Below are positions 53,001 to 61,807 of a stretch of 64,000 nt of DNA, piece by piece. The notes beneath the pieces were generated by a model, which searched no databases, had not been told where the DNA came from, and worked only from the letters and a program-made list of their open reading frames with translations. The stretch is from SHZL01 sp031362985. GTDB taxonomy: Bacteria > Pseudomonadota > Gammaproteobacteria > Xanthomonadales > SZUA-36. A program made the translations under genes and the position numbers. The stretch spans positions 1 to 64,000 of the forward strand of contig JANLTO010000034.1 in NCBI GenBank assembly GCA_031362985.1. The letters run 5' to 3'. How positions within the stretch are numbered: position 1 is the stretch's first letter; every line of letters begins with the position of its first letter.

Positions 53001-54284
53001 GGGAAGGTCGCCGCCAACGGCGATTTCTCCGTCAGGATCAGCTGGAACGATGTAAATGCACTGTCCGGCGAAGAATGGCTGGGTGCAGTGGGCATTGGCA
53101 CCAGCGGCAACAAGCTCAATAACATAGGTGTTATCCCGGTCTACTTTAATCGCAATGGCTACGAGGCGCCCCAGACCATGCCCTTGATGGACGGCAGTAC
53201 GCACAAGATAGCGTTGGGTGGAAACGCCATGCATGACCGCATGTTCGTGGATGTGCCTGATGGGGTGACTGCACTGACTGTGGCTGCACACGGTGAAGGC
53301 AGCAGCCAGAACAGCGCCCTGAAGCTTGAGCTTTTTCGCCAGGACTTCAGTGCGGCCTTGGCTTCCTCGCCGTTTGCGCAGCTGCCCGGGGGCCTTGCAT
53401 TGTCCGGATCAGCCAATGGTTCTGGAGGAAATGGCCCAACGGTGAGTTTCAATGGATCGGTTACTCCAGGGCGTTACTTCGTCAAGTTAAGCAATACGTC
53501 GGGAGCGGCGGTATCGGCAAGTATCTTAGCCAGCCTCACTTCTGTCGCGACCAGTCTGGATCCACACAAAGGACTGTGGGATTTTGAGCGGAACATCGCG
53601 CAGGGGACCGAATGGAACTCCTCTGGTGCGTTCAATTTCGCCGTCTGGTACACCTACGACGATGCCGGCCAGCCCGCCTGGTACATTGCCAGTGGAGCTG
53701 CCGTGACAGGTAATGTATGGACCGGTGATTTGTTGCGCGTGACCAATGACGGCGCCGAGCAGCAGGAAGTTGTGGTGGGCAGGCTTTCCATCACGTTCCT
53801 GTCGAATAGCCGACTGATCTACAGTTACATCGTCCTTGGGCAGGCTGGCTTTGACACCCTGCGCCCGAATGGACCCAATACCTGCCCGGTCATCAGCGGG
53901 GGCGCAAAGAGCTACACGGGTCACTGGTATCGCGGGCTCGCCGGCCTGGGTGGGTCGACTGTGCTGGTGTACGAGTCAGCGCAGGCCCAGGTGCATTATC
54001 TGTTTGATGCCAACGGAGAGCCACGCTGGATAATTGCTGCGGATGACGCGCACCAATCAGCTACTGCAACGGAGATTCCATTGTTGCAGTTCAAGGGATT
54101 TTGCGCCGTGTGCACTCCAGGTGCGGTAACGTTCGCTACCATCGGCACGGTGAAACGAACATTCTCGACGCAAACTGCGGGAAGCTGGACTCTGGATTTC
54201 GACCTGGATTCGCCCCTGAGTCAAAGTATTAACCGCACTGACTCAATCCAGAAATTGTCTGACACCTTGAGTTGCGATTCATAG
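50085..54284 (+). CDS. secreted subtilisin-like serine protease (S8) with PA insert and C-terminal beta domains
   Basis: A 1399-aa exported protease. A signal peptide (LVVLASVLAASVAAG) is followed by an I9-type propeptide (to about 145). The S8 domain has Asp187 in IGIIDSGINWEHP, His257 in GHGSHVASIAAG, Asn367 in SAGNSGPNAS and Ser601 in TGTSMSSPHMAG. A PA domain (about 400-555) is inserted before the Ser. After that come a fibronectin-like region (about 660-790), a pre-peptidase-type Ca-binding segment with DDNGDGAADEDE (about 900-910) and further beta domains to the end. The ATG at 50085 has AAGG 8 nt upstream. A GTG at 50070 overlaps the gor stop. It probably feeds the cell on extracellular protein. 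Confidence 0.92.
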   Translation: MNLVWKRTLVVLASVLAASVAAGDPVPSPGQVQRYIVEFHDAPLAAYAGGKLAVAVQPSSPERLEATSPSVTGARKLDVRSPQSRAYLDYLDQTHELFRLQAARLLGRTIAPGKVYRNALNGMALDLTATEAAALAASPMVKSIQKDTRQRLETDAGPSWIGAAEIWSGQSGFAANRGEGMVIGIIDSGINWEHPSFSDPGEDGYHHVNPFGAQVGLCSNPAVTCNNKLIGVYDFVEDDPGTTVVEENTNGKDNSGHGSHVASIAAGDSVNVTLAGGVSTDISGVAPHANIVAYRVCYIGDPPAADGGGCMGSAILSAIDQAIEDGVDVINYSIGTDAFNPWSPGGIPMAYLNARNAGIFVATSAGNSGPNASTVGSPANAPWLFAVGNATHDRIFASIVQGLSGGSTTPPGDLVGASFGGGLASRKIVYAKDYGFALCGSGPAELQSSCAGNTGLSNPWKGTKPFNGEIVVCDRGEYGRVEKGKNVKLAGASGFILANTDTDGDSIVADEHCLPASHISDSDGDKLRAWLATGIGHAGAISGFTLAKDDKYGDHLSSSSSRGPATATVQDTLKPNVIAPGTDILGASETGEDLLILTGTSMSSPHMAGAAALVRAVHSDWSVAQVASALETTATSALAKDSDGTVATPHERGAGRPRLGEAVNAGLYLDVSGTQFSSANPATGGDPRNLNLSGLVDATCQGSCSFSRTVTDQKGGGSWTATPLNFPAGVQVSVTPSSFTLANKASKSISVDVNLAPSAIVGEWVYGDIRLRAAGSPDQILTVAVYSSGGDLPDEWVITDKRDTGWKEFTLADLASMPDATFTSGGLAPKTRTTQILKQDPTAGGPQAEKGHLTASPEDPFDGGEGVFTVWHNLPQGGLWLHAETLVSTAADLDLFVGRDDNGDGAADEDEQICTSSSPTDVENCDLFDLPPGTYWIVVQNWDGTNASGDEVTVVSAAVESSNQASLVATGPGKVAANGDFSVRISWNDVNALSGEEWLGAVGIGTSGNKLNNIGVIPVYFNRNGYEAPQTMPLMDGSTHKIALGGNAMHDRMFVDVPDGVTALTVAAHGEGSSQNSALKLELFRQDFSAALASSPFAQLPGGLALSGSANGSGGNGPTVSFNGSVTPGRYFVKLSNTSGAAVSASILASLTSVATSLDPHKGLWDFERNIAQGTEWNSSGAFNFAVWYTYDDAGQPAWYIASGAAVTGNVWTGDLLRVTNDGAEQQEVVVGRLSITFLSNSRLIYSYIVLGQAGFDTLRPNGPNTCPVISGGAKSYTGHWYRGLAGLGGSTVLVYESAQAQVHYLFDANGEPRWIIAADDAHQSATATEIPLLQFKGFCAVCTPGAVTFATIGTVKRTFSTQTAGSWTLDFDLDSPLSQSINRTDSIQKLSDTLSCDS

Positions 54285-54291
54285 GAGCGTA

Positions 54292-55308
54292 TTGCAACGC
54301 AGCGATTTCAAATTTGATTTACCTGCGGAACTGATAGCGCAGCAGCCACTTGCACAACGGAGCGATAGCCGTTTGCTGCGCATGTCGCGCCTTAGCGGAG
54401 AATTAAATGACCATGTGTTTGGCGACCTGGTCGAGTTGCTCGCCCCTGGCGATCTTCTGGTGTTTAATGACACGCGTGTGATACCAGCCCGCTTGCTTGG
54501 CCATAAAGACAGTGGTGGCAAGATCGAGGTTTTGCTTGAACGTATCGTGGATGAGCAAACTTGCCTGGCCCAGGTGCGCGCCAGCAAATCATTGAAGCCT
54601 GGCGGTAGAATCATTCTGCAGGACGGTAGCGAACTCAATGTTATTGGCCGGGACGGTGGTTTCTTTCGACTTGCGACGGCGGGTGAGCCACTGAGTTCAG
54701 TGCTGGATCGCGTGGGGCATGTTCCGCTGCCACCCTATATCGAGCGCCTGGATAATGCAGCGGACCGGGAGCGCTACCAGACGGTCTATGCCAACCGGCC
54801 GGGCGCAGTTGCAGCGCCAACAGCGGGACTGCATTTTGACGAAGCCATGCTACAAAAGCTGGCGCAACGGGGTGTTCGCCGCGCCCATGTTACTCTGCAC
54901 GTGGGCGCCGGCACCTTTCAGCCGGTGCGCGAAGAGCAGATTGAAAACCATCGCATGCATGCCGAGTATCTTGAAGTATCGCAGGCGGTTTGCGACGCAG
55001 TGCGTCGAACGCAGGCTGAAGGCTGCAGGGTAGTTGCAGTGGGCACTACTACAGTGCGCAGTCTTGAAACCGCTGCGGCCGATGGAGTATTAAAACCATT
55101 TTCCGGGGACAGCCGGATTTTCATTTACCCGGGATACGAGTTTCGCGTAGTGGACGGTCTGATTACTAACTTTCACTTGCCGGAATCCACCTTGCTGATG
55201 CTGGTCAGCGCCTTTGCGGGTGTCGAGGCGGTGCGTACTGCATACCGCCATGCAATTGCACAACGCTATCGTTTTTTCAGTTATGGTGACGCAATGCTCT
55301 TGAGTTGA
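54292..55308 (+). CDS. queA: S-adenosylmethionine:tRNA ribosyltransferase-isomerase QueA
   Basis: QueA transfers and isomerises the ribosyl group of SAM to 7-aminomethyl-7-deazaguanine in tRNA, giving epoxyqueuosine. The 338-aa product starts at a TTG (QRSDFKFDLPAELIAQ), with AGGAG 4 nt upstream, matching the family N-terminus. LVFNDTRVIPARL, TAGLHFDEAML, HVTLHVGAGTFQPV and TNFHLPESTLLMLVSAF are all family motifs. It lies 4 nt before tgt, the enzyme acting one step earlier. Confidence 0.97.
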   Translation: MQRSDFKFDLPAELIAQQPLAQRSDSRLLRMSRLSGELNDHVFGDLVELLAPGDLLVFNDTRVIPARLLGHKDSGGKIEVLLERIVDEQTCLAQVRASKSLKPGGRIILQDGSELNVIGRDGGFFRLATAGEPLSSVLDRVGHVPLPPYIERLDNAADRERYQTVYANRPGAVAAPTAGLHFDEAMLQKLAQRGVRRAHVTLHVGAGTFQPVREEQIENHRMHAEYLEVSQAVCDAVRRTQAEGCRVVAVGTTTVRSLETAAADGVLKPFSGDSRIFIYPGYEFRVVDGLITNFHLPESTLLMLVSAFAGVEAVRTAYRHAIAQRYRFFSYGDAMLLS

Positions 55309-55312
55309 TGCC

Positions 55313-56419
55313 ATGGAATTCCATTTATCTCATCTGGTCGGCAGAGCTCGCCGCGGCCAATTGCACTTCAAACGCGGCGTCGTTGAGACGCCTGCCTTCA
55401 TGCCGGTTGGAACCTACGGGACGGTGAAGGCAATGACACCGGAAGAGGTTGCCCAGACCGGTGCGCATATTCTTCTCGGCAACACATTTCATTTGATGTT
55501 GCGTCCGGGAGTTGAAGTCATCGAAGCCCATGGTGGCTTGCATGATTTCATGCATTGGGACAAACCTATTCTTACCGACTCCGGCGGATTCCAGGTGTGG
55601 AGCCTGGCAGAACGCCGGAAGATTACCGAGCAAGGCGTGTCATTCGCATCACCCGTAGATGGCACCGCGGTATTCATCGGCCCGGAAGAGTCCATGGCCG
55701 TGCAGCGTTCGCTGGGTTCCGACATAGTCATGATTTTTGACGAATGCACACCCTATCCAGCCAGTTCGCAACAGGCGCGCGCATCGATGGAACTGTCCTT
55801 GCGCTGGGCTGAGCGTTCACGACGTGCCCACCAGGGCAATCCCTCCGCGCTGTTTGGCATTGTGCAGGGTGGCATGCACGAAGACCTCAGGCTGCAGTCG
55901 GCCGCTGAACTTGCGCAGATCGGGTTCGACGGCTATGCCATAGGCGGATTGGCGGTTGGGGAACCGCAAGAGGAACGTCACCGGGTACTGGACTTTACCA
56001 TTCCGGCATTGCCGGCTGATTGCCCCCGTTACCTCATGGGCGTTGGCCGCCCGGAAGACATTATTGCGGCCGTGCTCAGGGGGGTGGACATGTTTGACTG
56101 CGTGATGCCCACGCGCAATGCCCGCAACGGCCACCTGTTCACCAGCAGGGGAGTGTTGCGGATTCGTAATGCACGTTATGAAAAGGACACGCGCCCGGTA
56201 GATGCTGATTGTGCCTGCTCTACCTGTACGAGCTATTCCCGTGCCTATCTCCGGCATCTCGACCGATGTAATGAAATCCTGGGCGCGCGCCTGATGACCA
56301 TGCACAACCTGTTTTTTTATCAGCAGCTTATGCAGGGATTGCGTGCCGCCATTGAAGGCAGTCAGCTGGAGTCTTTTACCCTGGCGTTTCTGGACAAGCT
56401 GGCCCTGGGACCCGAGTAG
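55313..56419 (+). CDS. tgt: tRNA-guanine transglycosylase
   Basis: Tgt exchanges guanine 34 for preQ1 in tRNAs with GUN anticodons. The 368-aa product has the catalytic Asp in ILTDSGGFQVWSL (about residue 89), a second Asp in VDMFDCVMPTRNARNG, and the zinc site DCACSTCTSYSRAYLRHL (about 300-318). Length is standard. It forms the conserved queA-tgt-yajC-secD-secF string. Confidence 0.97.
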   Translation: MEFHLSHLVGRARRGQLHFKRGVVETPAFMPVGTYGTVKAMTPEEVAQTGAHILLGNTFHLMLRPGVEVIEAHGGLHDFMHWDKPILTDSGGFQVWSLAERRKITEQGVSFASPVDGTAVFIGPEESMAVQRSLGSDIVMIFDECTPYPASSQQARASMELSLRWAERSRRAHQGNPSALFGIVQGGMHEDLRLQSAAELAQIGFDGYAIGGLAVGEPQEERHRVLDFTIPALPADCPRYLMGVGRPEDIIAAVLRGVDMFDCVMPTRNARNGHLFTSRGVLRIRNARYEKDTRPVDADCACSTCTSYSRAYLRHLDRCNEILGARLMTMHNLFFYQQLMQGLRAAIEGSQLESFTLAFLDKLALGPE

Positions 56420-56510
56420 GCGTCAGAATCGCCTAATTGCCCTGAAAATGGCCTGAAAGTGTGTGTGCAAGAAAATTAAAAGTGCCGTATGCGTGCCGGA
56501 GTGTTTGATT

Positions 56511-56516
56511 TATAAT
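56511..56516 (+). promoter_or_regulatory. candidate -10 element for yajC-secDF
   Basis: A perfect TATAAT lies in the 190-nt tgt-yajC gap, about 95 nt before the yajC ATG. No good -35 hexamer is visible at 15-18 nt upstream, so the assignment is tentative. Confidence 0.35.
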
Positions 56517-56609
56517 GCCCGGCTGCTAATGCGGATGCCAGGAGCTTGCGGTTGCCGTGGGATAAATTGCCCCCACATCCGCCCCATAACCTAAATTGCG
56601 AGGTGTTTC

Positions 56610-56933
56610 ATGGATTTCTTAATAGCCAGTGCATATGCACAGGACGGCGCTCCGCAGGGCGGTCTGCTGTCATTTTTGCCGCTAATTGTTATCTTCGTGG
56701 TGTTTTATTTTCTGTTGATCCGTCCCCAAATGAAACGCGCCAAGGACCACAAGGCGTTGGTCGCGCAGCTAGCCACGGGCGATGAAGTGGTGACTACCGG
56801 GGGAATGCTGGGCAAAATCACCCACGTGGGCGATTCTTTCGTGACCATTGAATTGACGGAAAACGTGAAAGTGAAGTTGCAAAAACACGCCATTGCCAGC
56901 GTCATGCCCAAGGGCACGATGAAATCTGCCTGA
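56610..56933 (+). CDS. yajC: preprotein translocase subunit YajC
   Basis: A single-span inner-membrane protein that associates with SecDF and the SecYEG holotranslocon. The 107-aa product has the hydrophobic helix SFLPLIVIFVVFYFLLIRPQMKR, followed by the soluble ATGDEVVTTGGMLGKI region characteristic of the family. It lies 61 nt before secD in the normal order. Confidence 0.96.
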   Translation: MDFLIASAYAQDGAPQGGLLSFLPLIVIFVVFYFLLIRPQMKRAKDHKALVAQLATGDEVVTTGGMLGKITHVGDSFVTIELTENVKVKLQKHAIASVMPKGTMKSA

Positions 56934-56994
56934 TTAATCTCGCGCTTGGAATAATTCGAGCTACTGAATCCATTTTGCTTCCTGAGACCGAACA

Positions 56995-58827
56995 ATGAAT
57001 CAATATCCTGCCTGGAAGTACGCGCTGGTGGCGTTGGCCCTCCTGCTAGGGGTCGTTTATTCTCTGCCCAACATTTATGGGGAGGATCCGGCCTTGCAGG
57101 TGACTCCCGCGCGTGGTTTCGCAATTCCCCCGGACTTGCAAGCAACCATTGACGGTGCATTGGCTGCGGAGCAGATCAAGTACATAAGCCGGGAGCAGGA
57201 AGGAAACCGTGTTTTGTATCGCTTTGACTCAAGCGAAACCCAGTTGCTGGCGGATGCTGTGCTGAAAGAAACACTGGGCGAGCAGTACGTGGTCGCTCTC
57301 AATCTTGCCCACTCTACTCCAGCATGGTTGCGCGCTGTCGGCGCCAAGCCAATGACCCTGGGTCTGGATCTTCAGGGGGGCGTGCATTTCCTCATGCAGG
57401 TCGACATGGAGACTGCACGTGGTCAGCAATTGGACCGGTACGTGGACGAAATTCGAGCTGCCATGCGCGACAAGGGCATTCGCTACGTTTCCGTGCGTCG
57501 TGAAGGTAATGGGCTCCTTGTGTTATTGCGTTCGGCGGAAGACCGGGAAAGCACACTGAATCTCATTAATGACGAGCAAAGCTTTCAGGGGCTGGACTTG
57601 CAGGAGCAAAACATTGGTGGCAAGTTCGGCATATCTGCCAAGGTCAAAGAAAAACAGCTGATCGAACTGCAGCAGACTGCCTTGAAACAGAACGTGACGA
57701 CGTTGCGTAATCGCGTCAATGAACTGGGTGTGGCTGAACCCATCATTCAGCAGCAAGGGGCGGACAGAGTCGTGGTTCAGTTGCCCGGTCTGCAGGATAC
57801 GGCTATAGCAAAAACAATTATTGGCGCGACAGCCACCCTGGAGTATCGCGCCGTTGATGAACAAAACGATGCGTTCACTGCGGCTCAGACAGGGCGCATT
57901 CCACCGGAATCACGCCTGTACAAGCAAAACACGGGGCAACCTGTGTTGTTGAAAAAGCGCTTGATTGTTTCCGGGGATCAACTGATTGGTGCATCTTCCG
58001 GATTCGATCAACAATCGGGCGAGCCCCAGGTCAGCGTGACCCTGGATAATCTGGGCGCCGACAGCATGCTCAAGTTTACCCGCGATAATGTGGGTAACCG
58101 CATGGCCGTTGTGTACATTGAGCAGAAGCCGGGTGGGCGCAAAATCGAAGAAGTGATCAGTGTCGCCGTGGTACGTGAGCCATTTGGCAAACGCTTCCAG
58201 ACTACCGGTTTGAATTCGATGGCCGAAGCCAGTCAGTTGGCCTTGCTGTTAAGGGCGGGGGCCCTGGCGGCCCCCATGGAGATCATAGAAGAGCGCACCG
58301 TTGGGCCCAGCCTTGGTGCTGACAACATTGCCCAGGGATTCAACTCTACTGTGATCGGGTCCCTGCTGGTCATAATTCTCATGGCGGTTTACTACCGCCT
58401 TTTCGGGATGGTTGCCAACCTTGCCCTGCTGGCCAACATCGTGCTGCTGGTGGCGCTCCTGTCCATGCTCGGCGCTACGCTCACCATGCCCGGCATAGCC
58501 GGTATCGTGCTCACCGTGGGTATGGCGGTGGATGCAAACGTACTCATTTTTGAACGCGTGCGTGAAGAGCTACGAAACGGCAATACACCTCAGGCCAGTA
58601 TCCGCGCAGGTTATGACAAAGCGTTTTCAACCATTGCCGACGCCAACCTCACCACGCTGATTGCGACTTTTTTCCTGTTCCTGTTCGGCACCGGCCCCGT
58701 CAAGGGATTCGCGGTCACCTTGTCGCTCGGCATCATAACGTCAATGTTCACCGCAATAATGGGTACCAGAGCAGTGGTTAATCTTATTTACGGCGGCAAA
58801 AATCGCGTCGCCCATTTGTCAGTCTGA
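56995..58827 (+). CDS. secD: protein translocase subunit SecD
   Basis: SecD uses the proton gradient to complete protein export. The 610-aa product has an N-terminal helix, the periplasmic P1 domain with the D1 motif LGLDLQGGVHFLMQVD (about 119-134), the head region, and a six-helix RND-type membrane domain with GMAVDANVLIFERVREEL (about 511-528). Standard length. secF starts 8 nt later. Confidence 0.97.
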   Translation: MNQYPAWKYALVALALLLGVVYSLPNIYGEDPALQVTPARGFAIPPDLQATIDGALAAEQIKYISREQEGNRVLYRFDSSETQLLADAVLKETLGEQYVVALNLAHSTPAWLRAVGAKPMTLGLDLQGGVHFLMQVDMETARGQQLDRYVDEIRAAMRDKGIRYVSVRREGNGLLVLLRSAEDRESTLNLINDEQSFQGLDLQEQNIGGKFGISAKVKEKQLIELQQTALKQNVTTLRNRVNELGVAEPIIQQQGADRVVVQLPGLQDTAIAKTIIGATATLEYRAVDEQNDAFTAAQTGRIPPESRLYKQNTGQPVLLKKRLIVSGDQLIGASSGFDQQSGEPQVSVTLDNLGADSMLKFTRDNVGNRMAVVYIEQKPGGRKIEEVISVAVVREPFGKRFQTTGLNSMAEASQLALLLRAGALAAPMEIIEERTVGPSLGADNIAQGFNSTVIGSLLVIILMAVYYRLFGMVANLALLANIVLLVALLSMLGATLTMPGIAGIVLTVGMAVDANVLIFERVREELRNGNTPQASIRAGYDKAFSTIADANLTTLIATFFLFLFGTGPVKGFAVTLSLGIITSMFTAIMGTRAVVNLIYGGKNRVAHLSV

Positions 58828-58835
58828 GGTAGATC

Positions 58836-59783
58836 ATGAAATTCCTGAAAGGCACCACAAAAATTGATTTCATGGGCTTTGCCGGTGCAGCGCTGGCGAT
58901 CTCGATCATATTAAACGTACTCAGTGTCGTGTCACTGGCGACTCGCGGCCTTAATTTCGGGTTGGATTTCACCGGCGGCACCCTGATTGAAGTGAGCTAC
59001 CCGTCACCCCCGACCATTGGAGATGTACGCCAGCACCTGGCAGCAGCCGGCATGCCTGATTCGGTCGTACAGTCCTTTGGTACTGCTACCGATATCGTGG
59101 TGCGCATTCCGCCGCGCAGTAAAGGGGAGAGCACAGCCGACATTTCCACCCTTGTTCTGCAGGCTCTGCAGCAAGGTGTGGATGGAGAAATCATCATGCG
59201 GCGAGTTGAATTCGTTGGGCCGCAAGTCGGCGACGAACTTACTGACCAGGGGATCCTGGCGGTAATCTATTCGCTGGCAGGCATTTTTTTCTACCTCATG
59301 TTCCGCTTCCAGTGGCGCTTTTCTGTGGGTGCAGTGGTCGCCACAGTGCATGACGTGTTTGTGTGCATGGGCTTTCTTTCTGTATTCCAGGTCGAGTTCG
59401 ACCTGACCGCAGTGGCAGCTTTGCTCGCTGTTATTGGTTATTCCGTCAATGATACAGTGGTGGTGTTCGACCGCATTCGCGAAAATTTCCCGCGCATGCT
59501 CAAGGCCCTGCCGCGCGACGTAATCAATGCGTCGATAAACCAAACCCTGTCACGCACTCTGATGATGTCATTGACCGTACTACTGACTTTGATTGCCCTC
59601 GCCCTGTTCGGTGGCAAGATCCTTCACTCTTTTTCGGTCACACTCATCGTGGGAGTGATCATCGGAACCTACTCCTCAATTTATGTTGCCAGCGCTGCCT
59701 TGTTGTATCTTGGAGTCAGCAAACATGACTTGATACCAGTAGAGAAGGAAGGAGCAAAGACGGTTTTTGACGGCCGCCCGTGA
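58836..59783 (+). CDS. secF: protein translocase subunit SecF
   Basis: SecF is the partner of SecD. The 315-aa product begins with one helix, then GLNFGLDFTGGTLIEVSY (about 33-50), a small periplasmic domain, and five further helices with YSVNDTVVVFDRIREN (about 206-221). Length and motifs are ordinary. This ends the yajC-secDF block, and the next gene begins 36 nt later. Confidence 0.97.
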   Translation: MKFLKGTTKIDFMGFAGAALAISIILNVLSVVSLATRGLNFGLDFTGGTLIEVSYPSPPTIGDVRQHLAAAGMPDSVVQSFGTATDIVVRIPPRSKGESTADISTLVLQALQQGVDGEIIMRRVEFVGPQVGDELTDQGILAVIYSLAGIFFYLMFRFQWRFSVGAVVATVHDVFVCMGFLSVFQVEFDLTAVAALLAVIGYSVNDTVVVFDRIRENFPRMLKALPRDVINASINQTLSRTLMMSLTVLLTLIALALFGGKILHSFSVTLIVGVIIGTYSSIYVASAALLYLGVSKHDLIPVEKEGAKTVFDGRP

Positions 59784-59819
59784 CCTTAGTGCTCCATTTG
59801 ATGGGTTCCAATTGATTGA

Positions 59820-60803
59820 ATGAAACTTGCCCGCGAATTCATTCGGCTGCCACTGACATTTGATGCGGCTCGCCTCGCTGAGGAAGTAGATGCTCTGCCG
59901 GCCGAAGCCTGGCAATCACACCCCACCGGGTACAAAGGAAATTCCGCCGTACCCTTGATCTCGGTTGGTGGAGAGTCGAACGATGTCTTCTCCGGACCCA
60001 TGGCCGAAACGCTCTGGCTCAAGCAGTCTCCCTATGTACGCCAGGTTCTTGCCAGCTTCCAGGTGGTTTTTGGTCGTACGCGATTGATGGGCCTGGCTGG
60101 CGGCCAGGAAGTACCCCGGCATAGTGACTCCAACTATCACTGGTTCACCCATGTGCGCATTCACGTTCCCGTCATCACTTTTCCCGAGGTCATGTTTCAT
60201 TGCCACGACAAGGCTATTCACATGGCCGCCGGTGAAGCCTGGGTATTCGACAACTGGAAAGTGCACGGGGTGGTGAATCCGAGCACAGGATTTCGCGTGC
60301 ACCTGGTTGCCGACACCGTCGGGTCATCAATTCTCTGGGACATGATTGAGCAGTCTCTCAAGCAGGAACCCGAGCAACTGGAAACGCAGGAAGTTTTTTT
60401 TAATGCCCAATCAAACCCCCAGTTGATGTTAGAGCAGTACAACACTCTCAACGTCATGCATCCCGGAGAAATGGAACTCCTTATCGAGGATCTCGTGGCA
60501 GATTTGCTTGCTTCCACAGATTCGACCAACACGGAGGGCCTGGCCCTTCAATTCACGGGCGCCGTTCGACGCTTTTACCAGGACTGGAAAAGCATCTGGT
60601 GTGTTTATGGTGCATCCCAGTCAGGCTGGTCGATATATGAGAACCGGCGCAACCGGGTGCTTGCTGAATTGCAGGCAATACGCCAACCCCTGGTGCTGGG
60701 CAGCAACGGCCTGGTTGCACAAAGGGTCATGTTGGCAAGAGTACTGGTTGCGTGCGTGAACAAACCCATCCCAGGCATGAACGAAATCCAGTTTGCCAAG
60801 TAA
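59820..60803 (+). CDS. aspartyl/asparaginyl beta-hydroxylase-like oxygenase
   Basis: A 327-aa soluble protein. Its first 190 residues match the Asp/Asn beta-hydroxylase fold: VPRHSDSNYHWFTHVRIHVPV (about 99-119, iron ligands His and Asp), FHCHDKAIHMAAGEAWVFDNWKVHGVVN and RVHLVADTV, with the Arg that binds 2-oxoglutarate. The C-terminal 130 residues are a helical extension of unknown function. The next gene is a sulfotransferase, and the two may act on one substrate in sequence (hydroxylation, then sulfation), but the substrate is not evident. Confidence 0.82.
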   Translation: MKLAREFIRLPLTFDAARLAEEVDALPAEAWQSHPTGYKGNSAVPLISVGGESNDVFSGPMAETLWLKQSPYVRQVLASFQVVFGRTRLMGLAGGQEVPRHSDSNYHWFTHVRIHVPVITFPEVMFHCHDKAIHMAAGEAWVFDNWKVHGVVNPSTGFRVHLVADTVGSSILWDMIEQSLKQEPEQLETQEVFFNAQSNPQLMLEQYNTLNVMHPGEMELLIEDLVADLLASTDSTNTEGLALQFTGAVRRFYQDWKSIWCVYGASQSGWSIYENRRNRVLAELQAIRQPLVLGSNGLVAQRVMLARVLVACVNKPIPGMNEIQFAK

Positions 60804-60822
60804 CGAATTTTCAGGTTCGCCA

Positions 60823-61704
60823 ATGCTACCCAACTTCACAGAGCTATTTGACCGGCCCGTCATAATACTTGCCGCTCCGCGATCCGGCAGTACCCTGCTT
60901 TTTGAAACGATTTCTGCCGCACCTGATACGTGGACGATAGGAGGCGAAAGCCACCACGTCATCGAAGGACTGCAAGCACTTAATCCGAATTCGGGTCTGA
61001 TTGATTCCAACCGGTTAACCGGAGATCATGTTGACCACCAGATGGCCCAGTTTATCCGCAGCCGTTTTGCCCGGCAGTTGAAAGATCGCGATGGACAGGA
61101 CTTCTTGCGACGTACGGATATTCAGAGATTGCGGTTTATCGAAAAGACGCCTAAAAATGCCTTACGGCTTCCCTTCCTGGAGAAAATATTCCCGGACGCC
61201 CTGTACGTTTTTCTCTTCCGTGACGTGCGTTCAAACCTGAGCAGCATGATGGAAGCATGGAGGGCGCGACGCTGGGTCACCTATCCAAACCTGAAGGGTT
61301 GGCAAGGTCCTCCCTGGTCGTTGCTGTTGCCGCCGGATTGGCAAAAGCTCAATGGCCAGCCTTTGGAAGAGATTTGCGCTTTCCAGTGGGAGAGTGCCAA
61401 CCGTATCCTGCTCGACGACCTGGAGAAAATTCCGCGGCATCGCTGGACGTGTATAAATTATCAGTTGCTGCTGGATAACCCGGAATCTGCAGTGGATCAA
61501 CTGTGTGCCTTTGCCGGACTTGAGGTCGATGAGCGTTTGCGCCAAAGAGTGCAAAAGCCTCTGCCCCTGTCACGGCTCACCCACACCCAACCGGCGGCAG
61601 ACAAGTGGCGTAAGAACGAAACAGAAATTGAATCGGTGCTCGGTTCGCTGCAAGGGATTGAAGCGCGCCTGCAAACACTGGGTTACGCGCGTACACAGGC
61701 TTAG
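60823..61704 (+). CDS. sulfotransferase-family protein
   Basis: A 293-aa protein with the PAPS 5'-phosphosulfate loop LAAPRSGSTLLFETI (about residues 15-29) and a 3'-phosphate region, RFIEKTPKNALRLPFLEKIFPDALYVFLFRDVR (described by position, about 106-138), where Arg and Ser contact PAP. It would move sulfate from PAPS to a hydroxyl or amine. The ATG at 60823 is preferred over a TTG at 60793 inside the upstream gene. It pairs with the hydroxylase-like gene. A duplicated terminator hairpin follows its stop. Confidence 0.85.
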   Translation: MLPNFTELFDRPVIILAAPRSGSTLLFETISAAPDTWTIGGESHHVIEGLQALNPNSGLIDSNRLTGDHVDHQMAQFIRSRFARQLKDRDGQDFLRRTDIQRLRFIEKTPKNALRLPFLEKIFPDALYVFLFRDVRSNLSSMMEAWRARRWVTYPNLKGWQGPPWSLLLPPDWQKLNGQPLEEICAFQWESANRILLDDLEKIPRHRWTCINYQLLLDNPESAVDQLCAFAGLEVDERLRQRVQKPLPLSRLTHTQPAADKWRKNETEIESVLGSLQGIEARLQTLGYARTQA

Positions 61705-61778
61705 AAATGAAAAACCCGCGTGGCATGGCCACGCGGCCAAGCTCAGAAATGAAAAACCCGCGTGGCATGGCCACGCGG
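61703..61778. repeat. 34-bp direct repeat, two copies, each containing a terminator-like hairpin
   Basis: The 34-nt units at 61703-61736 and 61745-61778 are identical, with an 8-nt spacer (period 42). Each contains CCGCGTGGC-ATG-GCCACGCGG. The first copy overlaps the sulfotransferase stop codon and lacks the flanking T tract on the plus strand. A recent tandem duplication of a terminator stem is the simplest reading. Confidence 0.9.
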
Positions 61779-61783
61779 GTTTT
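61753..61783. terminator. bidirectional terminator between the sulfotransferase and histone-like genes
   Basis: AAAACCCGCGTGGC (61753-61766) and GCCACGCGGGTTTT (61770-61783) form a 14-bp stem with an ATG loop. With A and T tracts on either side it can end transcription from both convergent genes. Confidence 0.88.
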
Positions 61784-61807
61784 GTACTGCTCGAACTTAA
61801 CGAATAA

